Assembly: GCA_041482015.1 (NCBI GenBank) | Contig: JBGPCZ010000077.1 | Coordinates: forward strand, 1-27,358 | Length of the DNA stretch: 27,358 bases | Source of the DNA: JACQFK01 sp041482015 | GTDB lineage: Bacteria > Planctomycetota > MHYJ01 > JACPRB01 | Direction: 5' to 3' | Shown here: positions 15,453 to 23,512 of the stretch, piece after piece | How positions within the stretch are numbered: position 1 is the stretch's first letter | Layout of the letters: each line of letters opens with the position of its first letter | Notes under the pieces: model-generated | Told to the model about the DNA's origin: nothing | Databases searched by the model: none | Seen by the model: the letters and a program-made list of their open reading frames with translations, nothing else | Translations under genes and position numbers: made by a program

Positions 15453-18400
15453 TTGTCTCCTCCGGGTTCATAGAAGATCACCTCATCGACCCACAGCTCT
15501 GACGGCGGGTCCGTGCGGAACTCGATCGCGTGGAACCGCCCGCCCCAGCGGATCGGCAGGGTCATCGAAGCCCAACGGTCCTTCCCCCCCTGCCCCGCAA
15601 AGGACTTGGCCTCCTTCGAACCCAGGAGAGTGACTCCCATCAACGGGGCCGCTCCCGTCCACCGGTACTGGAAGCGGAGCGCCGCGGGATCACCGACCTC
15701 CCGTTCTCCCCGGAGCCCGAGGAGGATCGCCCCCTCCACCGAGTGCGCCGCCTTCCCCGTCAGCGGCTTCTCGTGGTTCACGATCTCGAAGGTCCCCGGC
15801 CACTCCCGGCCCTGGCGACCCGTGTCGAACCACCCGGAAAAGATCACGCGCTTCGGGAACGGCTCCTTCTCGCCGGGGAGCGCCGCGTCGTAGAGCACGA
15901 TGTCGTCGATGATCAACTCGGCCCCGGGGTCGGTGTAGAACTGGATGTCGTCGATCCGCTCGTCCTCGTCCCCGGAAAGCGGGCCCCCGCTCCCATCGGG
16001 CCGTCGCGCCTGCGTCATGTCGACCGCGCACGACTGCCACTCGCCCTGCGGCAGGTCCTCGAGCGTCAGGTGCCGGTGATAGCCTTTGCTGAGGCTGTAG
16101 ATCTGCACGCGCAGCTGGTGGCATCCCTTCAGCCAGTACCGGAACGAGAGCCGCGGATTCCTGCCCATCGGCGGTCCGGGGACGGGGTTGAAGATGACCG
16201 CCGTGAAGATCCGCGACGGATCCCCCATCTTGTCGTCAAAGTCGTGCGCGAGCGTGCCGCGGCAGGCGCGCGTGCTGCCCGGCGAGACGTTTTCCGTCTC
16301 GAGCCGCCCCGCCATCCACCAGCGCTTTTCGATGTCGGTCTCGTAGTCCTCGGCGGCGTGGACCTTGTTCGGGAAGCGGCCGCGCTCGACGGGCCGGCTG
16401 GCGTTCGCGCCGACCGGCTTCGGCGTCACGTCCCGTGCCGCGAGTCGTCCAAAGAAATCCCCCAGTGCATCCCCCGGATGCGATTCGAAGTCGCCGTCGA
16501 TCGTGCTCAACGAGACGACCGGCCGCGGCGCGAGCGCCTTCACCAGGTCGGGCAGGTCGAAGCGGCTGAAGACGTTGAACGGGATGAGCCCGGCCGGAAT
16601 TTCGCGGTCGACCCGGTAATTCGCCTCCTGCCCGGCCTTGAGCAGGCGGTACGAGCCGGGAAGGGTCTTGGGACGGTCGATGAACTGGCGGAAGGTCGTG
16701 AAGCCGCGCTCGGTCACGAGTCCCGCCACTTGCGGCTCGAGAATCGAGGCGTAGAGCGCCGCCATGGAGGCGTTCGGGCCCGATCCGAAGAGCGCGACCG
16801 GCTTTCCCCGGAGCTCCGGCAGCGCGTAGAGGGCGCGCCAACCCCCCACAAGGTCCATCGCCTGCCGCCCGACGAAGTTCTCGCCAAGGAGAAGGCTCAC
16901 CGCGAAGGTCCATCCGGGCTTCGCCGTCGCGAGTTCGCCCATCCCCCGCGCGTCCGCGAGGAGAACGGCCATTCCCGCGCCCAGGGCTTCGCGCACCGCG
17001 GGATGCTCCCGGATGGAATCCTTCCCCGCGTCCGCGGCCGCAACGAGCGCCCCTTTCCACTCGCCCGATGGAGCCAGAAGGACGCCCGGGATCTCCAGGC
17101 CGTCGCGCATCGTCCAGCGGACCCGGCCGCCCTCGAGGCGCTCCAGCTTCGACGTGCCGGTCAGGCGCGGCGGAAGGCCGATCCCGAGCGCCTGGGCCAC
17201 CGCGTCGGACCTCACGTCCGGCTTGGCCACGGGTCCCGGGTCGAGAGATCGCGCGAGCGCGACGAGGCCCGGACCCGCGGGGCGGTTCTCGCCCGCAGGG
17301 AAGCATCGCAGCCCGGCCAAGTCCCACGGCGGGACCTCGAGCGCGGGCTCGGCGACGGGCTTCCCATCCCCTTCGCCCTTCAGCCACTTCAGGAACCAGC
17401 CGTAGGCCGCCTCGCGCTTCCCCTTCTGGTATCCGTGGGCCTCCTTTTCGTCCTCGAAGTAGCCCACCTTTTCGGGGGCGCCCAGCGCGTGGTAAAGCTT
17501 GCTCCCGTACTCGGCCACGGCGCGGTTGCCCGGAATGCGGAAGCTGTGGTCGTTGTGCGCGGCGATGAACATGAGCGGCCGCGGCGCGACCATCGCCACG
17601 AACTCGTGGTTGTTCGCATACCGGAGCAGCCCCGGGACGAAGTGGCAGTGCTCCTTGGCGTCGTACCAGTCGCGCTCGCGCACCGCCTGGACCTGCTCGA
17701 GAAACTCGCTCGTCCCGACCACCGGAACCGTCACCGCGATCCTCGGGTCGATCGAGGGCACGATCCAGCTGTTGAAGCCGCCGCCCGAAGCCCCCGTCAT
17801 GCCGATCTTCTGGGGATCGACCTCGGGGCGCGACAAAAGGAGTTCGAGGGCGGAGATCGACTCGAAGTCGACGATCGCCTGCTGCGCCACGCCGACCGGG
17901 AGCAGCTCCGTGCGGCGGTGATCGCGGAGCGAGATCCCGCGCTCGCCCTGGCCGAAGGGGTCGTAGGTGAGGACGACGAAGCCCCACTTCGCCATCGTGA
18001 TGCAGAACGCCTGGAAGTCCGTCTTCGACTTGCTGTCGGCCCACCAATGGCCGGGGACAAAAAGGATCGCCGGGTGACGCCCCTCGGACTTCGGCACGTA
18101 GAGATGCGCCGGCACCTCCATCCCCGGAAAGGTCTCATACACGAGCTTCTCGATCGTGTAGGTTCCCCGGTCGATCGTCCCGGCGACGCGGACGTTCTTC
18201 GCGCCGGGCTTGGGCAGCCGGTCGATGCCGAGCGAGCCGCGGAGCTGCTTGCGCAGCCGGGGGACGTCGCGCTCCCACGACGCGCGGTCCATCGGGTGAT
18301 CGATCGCGGCGAGCGAGTCCCGGACGCGCTCTTCGAGGAGGTCGAGCACGAGGCGCTCGGGGCCCTCCCGGTGCATCGCCACCCGGAATCCAAGGTTGCT

Positions 18401-19300
18401 GTGGCCGAAATGGGGCGGGTCGCTGTTCCGCGCGGCGCACCGGACGTCGTTGGGCTCGTTGCTCCAGCCGCCGCCGCGGACATCGTAGCTTTCCTGCGTC
18501 CCAAGATCCCCGGGATCGGTCACGGGTCCCTTTGGATACGCGCCGTGACGCGTCGAGCAGAACTCCCAGACGTTCCCCAGCATGTCGTGCAGTCCGTAAC
18601 CATTCGGCCGATAACTCCCGACCGGCGCGACAAAGGCGTGGCCGTCGTCCATGGGCATCGTCGCCCGGGGCCACTCCGGATGGACGCGCTTGAGGGAGAG
18701 GTCGCCGACGTTCGCGACGCGGCCGGTCGTGTCGGGTTCGGGCCCCCACCAGTACCGGTCCCCGCTCCCTCCGCGGCAGGCCCACTCCCACTCGGCCTCG
18801 GTCGGAAGGCCGTAGGTCCAGCCGGGCTCCGGCGCGGTCTCCTGCAGCCAGGCGCAGAACGCCCGTGCGTCGGCGTGGCTCACGTGCACGACCGGATGAT
18901 CGTCGGTGAGCTCGAAGGGTCCCGCGTAGCCGGGGCTCCGCCAGGACGTGCCGGGCGTGTGCTTCCACACCGCGTTCGCGTCGTGCGCGTTCCCCCCGCC
19001 GCTCTTCTCGATGTCCGTCAGGTATCCCGTCGCCTTGACGAACTTCCGGAACTGGCCGACGGTCACTTCGAACTTGCCGAGGTAAAACGATCGAGTGAGC
19101 GTGACCTCGTGAAGCATCTCGTCCGGCTTCCGCCCCGGTTCGTCCACCGGCGATCCCATCAAGAACTTTCCTGGCGGGACCAGGACCAGGGGGATGCCGG
19201 ACCGGGCCGTCCGCTCCGCGGGCTCGCGCTTCAGGTCGGGGCCCGAGCCACAGCCCAGGAGGAGGGCGAAGCCCAAGGCCGGAAGCCGCCGGGAGATCAT
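15449..19300 (-). CDS. SUMF1 / double serine-hydrolase / carbohydrate-binding lipoprotein (1283 aa)
   Basis: A lipoprotein signal (ALLLGC, Cys17) is followed by five modules. Residues 36-310 are an FGE/SUMF1-type domain (GKFLMGSP, LPTEAEWEWACRGG, NGYGLHDMLGNVWEF, RCAARNSDPP..SNLGFRVA). The paired catalytic cysteines of formylglycine-generating enzyme are missing: the stretch between RGGGW and RCAAR contains none. Residues about 370-645 are an acetyl-xylan-esterase-like hydrolase with Ser505 (GASGG), Asp584 and His622. Residues about 680-960 repeat the hydrolase fold with a degenerate nucleophile region (FGSGPNAS). Residues about 1005-1140 and 1150-1283 are two similar beta modules ending IDDIVLYD and VDEVIFYE, probably sugar-binding. 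ATG at 19300 overlaps the preceding stop (ATGA). Confidence 0.8.
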   Translation of the reverse strand: MISRRLPALGFALLLGCGSGPDLKREPAERTARSGIPLVLVPPGKFLMGSPVDEPGRKPDEMLHEVTLTRSFYLGKFEVTVGQFRKFVKATGYLTDIEKSGGGNAHDANAVWKHTPGTSWRSPGYAGPFELTDDHPVVHVSHADARAFCAWLQETAPEPGWTYGLPTEAEWEWACRGGSGDRYWWGPEPDTTGRVANVGDLSLKRVHPEWPRATMPMDDGHAFVAPVGSYRPNGYGLHDMLGNVWEFCSTRHGAYPKGPVTDPGDLGTQESYDVRGGGWSNEPNDVRCAARNSDPPHFGHSNLGFRVAMHREGPERLVLDLLEERVRDSLAAIDHPMDRASWERDVPRLRKQLRGSLGIDRLPKPGAKNVRVAGTIDRGTYTIEKLVYETFPGMEVPAHLYVPKSEGRHPAILFVPGHWWADSKSKTDFQAFCITMAKWGFVVLTYDPFGQGERGISLRDHRRTELLPVGVAQQAIVDFESISALELLLSRPEVDPQKIGMTGASGGGFNSWIVPSIDPRIAVTVPVVGTSEFLEQVQAVRERDWYDAKEHCHFVPGLLRYANNHEFVAMVAPRPLMFIAAHNDHSFRIPGNRAVAEYGSKLYHALGAPEKVGYFEDEKEAHGYQKGKREAAYGWFLKWLKGEGDGKPVAEPALEVPPWDLAGLRCFPAGENRPAGPGLVALARSLDPGPVAKPDVRSDAVAQALGIGLPPRLTGTSKLERLEGGRVRWTMRDGLEIPGVLLAPSGEWKGALVAAADAGKDSIREHPAVREALGAGMAVLLADARGMGELATAKPGWTFAVSLLLGENFVGRQAMDLVGGWRALYALPELRGKPVALFGSGPNASMAALYASILEPQVAGLVTERGFTTFRQFIDRPKTLPGSYRLLKAGQEANYRVDREIPAGLIPFNVFSRFDLPDLVKALAPRPVVSLSTIDGDFESHPGDALGDFFGRLAARDVTPKPVGANASRPVERGRFPNKVHAAEDYETDIEKRWWMAGRLETENVSPGSTRACRGTLAHDFDDKMGDPSRIFTAVIFNPVPGPPMGRNPRLSFRYWLKGCHQLRVQIYSLSKGYHRHLTLEDLPQGEWQSCAVDMTQARRPDGSGGPLSGDEDERIDDIQFYTDPGAELIIDDIVLYDAALPGEKEPFPKRVIFSGWFDTGRQGREWPGTFEIVNHEKPLTGKAAHSVEGAILLGLRGEREVGDPAALRFQYRWTGAAPLMGVTLLGSKEAKSFAGQGGKDRWASMTLPIRWGGRFHAIEFRTDPPSELWVDEVIFYEPGGDK

Positions 19301-20115
19301 TTGGGCTTGAGGACGCGAGAGATCACGTCCGAGTAGCTCATCAATGAAACATGGTTCCGAAGGACGAAGCCGTTGCTCTTGAGCCCTTCCTCCGAGTAGT
19401 CCCCGCTGAAAGCCTTGGGATTGGAGGGATGGACGCCGTCGCGGGAGATCAGGGTCGGGACGTCGTAGCCCTTCCACTCCTGGAACTTCTCGGCCGCCCC
19501 GTCCCAGTCGTCCGGGCGGCGCTTGAGGCATTCTCCGAAGAAATCGCAGACCGGGACCTTCAGCTCGGCGGCCACCTTCGCCGCGGCCTCCGCGTACTTC
19601 TTCGACTTCTCGAGCATCCCGCTCCGGGGAGGGATCGTGGTGAGGATGACGACGCTCCCGTTGCCCAGGCAGCGCTGGACGACCTCGCGCGTCTTTTGCA
19701 CGTACTCCTCGAGCGGCACCGCGTTGAGGTCGTTCGTGCCGAACATGATGAGGACCGTCTCCGGATTGAGTTTCTTCAGCCACTTCTCGACGTTCTCGTG
19801 GGCCCAGCGGATGGTCATCGATCCGTTGTTGCCGAACTCCGGCCCCTTCCACTGGCTCCAGCAATCCGCCTTCATGAAGCCCTTGACCTGCTTGAAGGCC
19901 GCCTCGGTCTCCGGGGGCATGTTTTTCCCGCCCCCCTGGAGCCCCGACCAAAAGGCCATGGTGATGGTGATCGAGTCGCCGAAATGGGCGAAGGTCCCCT
20001 TCTCGCCGGTGAACTTCGCGTGGACCTGCTTCATCGGCTCGACCCAGGCCGGGTCCTGTGGGGTCCTGGCGGCCAGAAGAAGGGGGATCGCAAGCGCGGC
20101 GATTCGTCTCATCAT
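19297..20115 (-). CDS. Secreted SGNH/GDSL hydrolase
   Basis: The 272-residue protein has a signal peptide (MMRRIAALAIPLLLAART). It carries the SGNH blocks: FGDSIT with Ser48, GTND with Asn128, and RDGVH with Asp226 and His229. A conserved Gly/Asn block II is plausible at GNNG (95-98). It should be a single-domain exported esterase. GGAGG lies six bases before the ATG at 20115; a second ATG follows immediately. It starts 13 bases after the transglutaminase-like gene and its TGA overlaps the next gene's ATG, so it heads the translationally coupled four-gene block. Confidence 0.88.
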   Translation of the reverse strand: MMRRIAALAIPLLLAARTPQDPAWVEPMKQVHAKFTGEKGTFAHFGDSITITMAFWSGLQGGGKNMPPETEAAFKQVKGFMKADCWSQWKGPEFGNNGSMTIRWAHENVEKWLKKLNPETVLIMFGTNDLNAVPLEEYVQKTREVVQRCLGNGSVVILTTIPPRSGMLEKSKKYAEAAAKVAAELKVPVCDFFGECLKRRPDDWDGAAEKFQEWKGYDVPTLISRDGVHPSNPKAFSGDYSEEGLKSNGFVLRNHVSLMSYSDVISRVLKPK

Positions 20116-20128
20116 CCTCGGCCTCCGA

Positions 20129-22000
20129 TCAGCGTGAAGCGCTCGGGACGGAGAGCTCGACGTACTCGTCGACCGGATCGTCGTCCGCCGTGACCTCATA
20201 AGGACCCGGCTTCTCCAGGGAGACCGTCTTCCTCTTCAGCTCCCCCTTCTCCCTCCAGGCATGCGTGATCGTGACCGGCGTCGTCAACGCGGGCTTCTCC
20301 TCCACGCAATGCGCGAAGATCCGCAGGTTGTTGACGCCCGGGTCGCCGACGTACCGAATGTAGACCGTCCCCGCGGGTTTGTCGAGCTTCACCTCGACGT
20401 CGGCGTTGTAGTGCCAGTGGTTCTGGCCCACGGGCACGTCGGCGCGGTAGAACTCCTTGAAGTTCGCGGGCTCGTCCGCGGCCCACGCCATCGTGTTCGC
20501 GGTCTTCGGCGCGCCGTCCCCCTGCTGGGCCGTGAAGTTCCCGCCGCCCGAAAACCACGCGACCTTCATCCCCGGCGGCGCCGTGACTTTCGCGACGAAC
20601 GGCCCGCGCGCGCGGCTCGACGTCCGCGCGTAGTCGAAATCCTTCGGCGGCTCCGAGAGAACCTTCAAGAAATCGGCCCGGTCGCCCCAGTTCGTGCGGA
20701 TCTCGACCACGTGGTCGTCCAGCCCGTAGTGGTCGCCGGTGACGTACCGCATCTCGTTCCTCCCCTTGCGGAGAGAGGGGAGCGACGCGGGATGGACCTG
20801 CACCCATGTCGTGATCTCGAGCGACCGGACGACGGCGTTCCCCCCTTTGAGTTCGAGCTTGAGGAGATAGCCGTAGCGGCCGCTGACGAGCGGGGTAAGA
20901 TCGAGTGACGCGGGCGCGACCCACGTGAGCCCGTTGTCGACCGACACCGACGGGGTCACCCCCGTCGCGTCGAGCTTCACGACGGAGGCTTCGACGTCGT
21001 CCTCGGTCGTCTCCGTCTTCCCGACGCGCGGGACGATCACGTAGGGCGATCGCACCTCGAAGATGACGGACCCGTCCCCCGTCAACCCCGCGGGCCCGGG
21101 CTTCACGTTCCTCGCGTCGTAGACCCCGTCCGTAAAGTCGCCCGACTTATCGGTCAGGTTCGGCGCGTAGACGAAGCGGCCGTTTCCGTGCGTGTGGATT
21201 GTGAAGCTCGGGTGCTTGCACTTGGGCCCGCGCGGCTCCTGTTCGATCAGGTCCTTGGGGAACGGGCTCTTGTTGTACGACTCGTGGTGGCTCCAGCGGT
21301 CCTCCTGCGGCTTCCACCAGCGCGTGAGGGTCTCGCCGCGGCGGAGCACGTAGTCCATCGTGGAGCCGCCCATGTTGACGCCGTGGCGGACCTGGACGGG
21401 CGTCGAGGCGTAGACCTTCCGCACGTCCGCGAGGTTGTCGAGCGGGAAGAAGAGCGGGCTGTTCCCGCCTTTCCAAAGGGAGTCATCCTTCTTCGCCTCC
21501 TCCATCGACGCGAGGGTGCCGTCGGCGCGGCGGAAGGCGGCGCGGACGTCGAGGTCGAGGTAGTGCCACGTGCCGTCGTAGAAGACCTCCGCGACGACGT
21601 GGCCCCAGCCCGGCAGGTTGAGCGTGCGCGAGGGGCCGACGCCCATGTCCTTCATGACCCCCGCCATCGTGGGCCCCAGCATGTCGCAATAGCCCGCGCT
21701 GTAGACGTTGATCATCTTGACGGGATCGCGGACGAAGCCGAAGTCGTAGACGTTGTCCCGACCCTCCCACGCGCCGGCGCCCATCGGGAAGATGCCGGTC
21801 CGCTTGTCGGCGAGGTACTTGAAGACTTCGTAGACTTTCGCGTCGCCCTTCAAGTCGCGCCAGCGCGGGAACTCCGCGAACGTCCTCATGCTGTACGCGT
21901 CGGCGTTGTTGGGACCGAGGACGCGCGGGGCGTGCTCGTGGGCCAGGAGCGGCGCCGTCAAGGCGAGAGCGGCCACCACAAGGAATAGAAACCGTCTCAT
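20129..22000 (-). CDS. Secreted transglutaminase-like protein
   Basis: The 623-residue protein has a clear signal peptide (RRFLFLVVAALALTAPLLA, cleaved before HEH). Residues about 55-160 are a transglutaminase/cysteine-protease-like core. Catalytic Cys105 lies in YSAGYCDMLG, His134 in LPGWGHVVAEVFYDG, and the Asp in WHYLDLD (149 or 151). The remaining 450 residues are beta-rich, with sandwich-like modules (SVSVDNGLTWV; YIRYVGDPGVNNLRIFAHC). Proteins of this type may cleave or cross-link peptides or sugars outside the cytoplasm; the actual substrate is unknown. It precedes the SGNH gene by 13 bases. The AT-rich palindrome lies about 100 bases upstream of its start. Confidence 0.8.
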   Translation of the reverse strand: MRRFLFLVVAALALTAPLLAHEHAPRVLGPNNADAYSMRTFAEFPRWRDLKGDAKVYEVFKYLADKRTGIFPMGAGAWEGRDNVYDFGFVRDPVKMINVYSAGYCDMLGPTMAGVMKDMGVGPSRTLNLPGWGHVVAEVFYDGTWHYLDLDVRAAFRRADGTLASMEEAKKDDSLWKGGNSPLFFPLDNLADVRKVYASTPVQVRHGVNMGGSTMDYVLRRGETLTRWWKPQEDRWSHHESYNKSPFPKDLIEQEPRGPKCKHPSFTIHTHGNGRFVYAPNLTDKSGDFTDGVYDARNVKPGPAGLTGDGSVIFEVRSPYVIVPRVGKTETTEDDVEASVVKLDATGVTPSVSVDNGLTWVAPASLDLTPLVSGRYGYLLKLELKGGNAVVRSLEITTWVQVHPASLPSLRKGRNEMRYVTGDHYGLDDHVVEIRTNWGDRADFLKVLSEPPKDFDYARTSSRARGPFVAKVTAPPGMKVAWFSGGGNFTAQQGDGAPKTANTMAWAADEPANFKEFYRADVPVGQNHWHYNADVEVKLDKPAGTVYIRYVGDPGVNNLRIFAHCVEEKPALTTPVTITHAWREKGELKRKTVSLEKPGPYEVTADDDPVDEYVELSVPSASR

Positions 22001-22098
22001 CGGAGTGGATCCTCCCGATGCCTTAGTGTCCGGAGCGGTGCGGAAGATAACCCACCTTGTAAAACGCCGGCCTCGTCCGCCTGCGGCACGGGCGCCAT

Positions 22099-22135
22099 GG
22101 ATATGATAAAGTAAATTGTTTACTTTATCATATCC
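22099..22135. repeat. Perfect 17-bp AT-rich palindrome
   Basis: GGATATGATAAAGTAAA (22099-22115) and its exact complement (22119-22135) are separated by TTG. It begins four bases after the stop of the upstream minus-strand gene and ends about 100 bases before the transglutaminase-like gene. Its low GC content contrasts sharply with everything around it. It could be a hairpin at a transcript 3' end or an operator for the downstream cluster. The rest of 22001-22139 shows no gene. Confidence 0.85.
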
Positions 22136-22139
22136 CCGT

Positions 22140-23426
22140 TCATTTCCCCCTGCCGAAGTAGGCGTCCCCGGCGCGATACGGGTTCGCGTTCTGCGGGGGG
22201 ATGCGGTCGATCGGCCGGTCGGTCGTCAGCAGCTCGAAGGCGATCCCCATCGGCCAGCGGCGGTGCTCGCCGCCGCGGTAGAAATTCGTCGTCGCGGCCT
22301 GCCTGCGGTTGCCGCCCCAGCCGTTGCCCAGGGCGACGATCTGGAATCGGCCGAACGCCTTCTTCTTCGCATCATAGTGAAGCGTTCCCAGCCAGCGGTA
22401 CTCGGCCCCGCAGAGGCCCGGCGCCTCGGAGTCCTTCCCGTCGAGCCGGGCTTCCTCGAACGCCACGCCGGTCTCGGTGGCGCCCTCCAGCCGGAGCGTC
22501 ACGCCGTCGGCCGAAACTTCCTCGACCGTGAGGGAGAATTTCTCAGAACGGACCTTGTCACCCGTCGACCGGTGAGCCATGTCGTCGGCATAGAACCGGA
22601 CGATCCGTTTCTGGATCGCCGCGGGAAGCGCGAGGACCGTGCCCTTGACCGGGTTCTCGGGAAGGAGCGACCTCCACTCCGCCTCGGTGAGCCAGAATTT
22701 GTCGACGAACGTGAGGACCTGGTTCCGCCCGGCACCCGAGCCGGGCTCGGTCCCCGGCTGCCCCTCGACGTGCCAGAGCGCCCGGCGATAGTCGCCCTTC
22801 TCATCCTGCTCGAGGTAGGTGAAGTAGACGTTGGCCCTCAGGCCTCCCGCGGGCGGCGGCACGGGCAGGCTCGCCGTGCTCCCGACATCCTCCGGTCTCA
22901 TCACCTTCGGCTTCCGGTCCTCTTCCGGAAGTTTCCGATACTCCTCGACGGCCTTGCCCAGCCCGTTGGCCCCCAGGTAGGAGTCGCCGCCCATCTTCTT
23001 CCCGCTGGCCGAGATGTAGGTGAAGCCGTTGCCCACGGTCGCGCAGCCTTTGAGGAATTCCTTCTCCGCCGCCGTCCCCCGGAGGTAGCCGTCCAGGATC
23101 ACCGGGACGAAGCTCTCCTTCATGAGCGCGATCCGCGATTCCTTGCCCTTGCCGTAGAAGGTCAGCACGCGACCTGTGAAGCCCTGGTGTCAGGTCGCGC
23201 CGCAGGGCTGGCCGTCGGCGGAGCACCAGACGACGATCGGTTTGTCCTCCTTCGCCGCCTTCTCGCGCGCCTCCTGGATGCTCGTCAGCCAGGGGATCTC
23301 CTCGTACCAGGCAAACTCCCCCGCCTGCGGCTTGATGAGGGCATGGAGGCCCTCAAGCTTGTCCTTTGGAATCTCGGGCGCCGACTGGGGCGCCGCGAGC
23401 AGCGCCAGGAGTGCGATCGTCTTCAT
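22140..23426 (-). CDS. Candidate selenoprotein: secreted thioredoxin-like protein with in-frame UGA
   Basis: Reading TGA at 23192-23190 as selenocysteine gives one 428-residue protein. Residues 1-14 are a signal-like hydrophobic start. Residues about 50-115 resemble a thioredoxin fold: KPIVVWCSADGQPCGAT, then Sec79, then HQGFTGRVLTFYG..SRIALMKESFVPVILDGY, the usual second strand. Cys75 and Sec79 form a CxxxU pair. The C-terminal 180 residues form a separate domain ending RRWPMGIAFELL..RIPPQNANPY. GGGAGGG lies about 9 bases before the ATG at 23426. The two halves share a frame, GC-rich codon use and a continuous fold. If UGA is a true stop, a signal plus 64 residues would end just after its Cys pair. 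A nonsense mutation or sequencing error remains possible. Confidence 0.6.
23169..23198 (-). promoter_or_regulatory. Inverted repeat straddling the in-frame UGA (possible recoding signal)
   Basis: On the minus strand GCGACCTG and CAGGTCGC form an 8-bp perfect stem with a 14-base loop, extendable by one C-G and one G-U pair. The U and G of the UGA lie in the 5' arm. A second possible fold places AGGUC, also present in the E. coli fdhF SECIS loop, in an apical loop about 15 bases after UGA between CAC and GUG. Which fold forms cannot be decided by eye. Confidence 0.4.
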
Positions 23427-23512
23427 GAGCCATCCCTCCCCTTGAGCGAACGGAATCCAGAAGGGAGTCCCGCTCCCCGAAGGAGATTGACCCGGGCGCT
23501 CGAAAAGTGACC

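Noticed and set aside
15530..19336. A very long plus-strand open frame (over 1200 codons) opposite the SUMF1/hydrolase gene
   Set aside because: It is rich in Arg, Ala, Pro and Gly with no recognisable domain, while the minus strand encodes clear domains with catalytic motifs. Long antisense frames are expected at this GC content.
22140..23168. Treating the second half of the UGA-split gene as an independent gene starting at GTG 23168
   Set aside because: It would begin in the middle of a thioredoxin-like fold without a signal or a convincing ribosome-binding site; the in-frame join explains both halves better.
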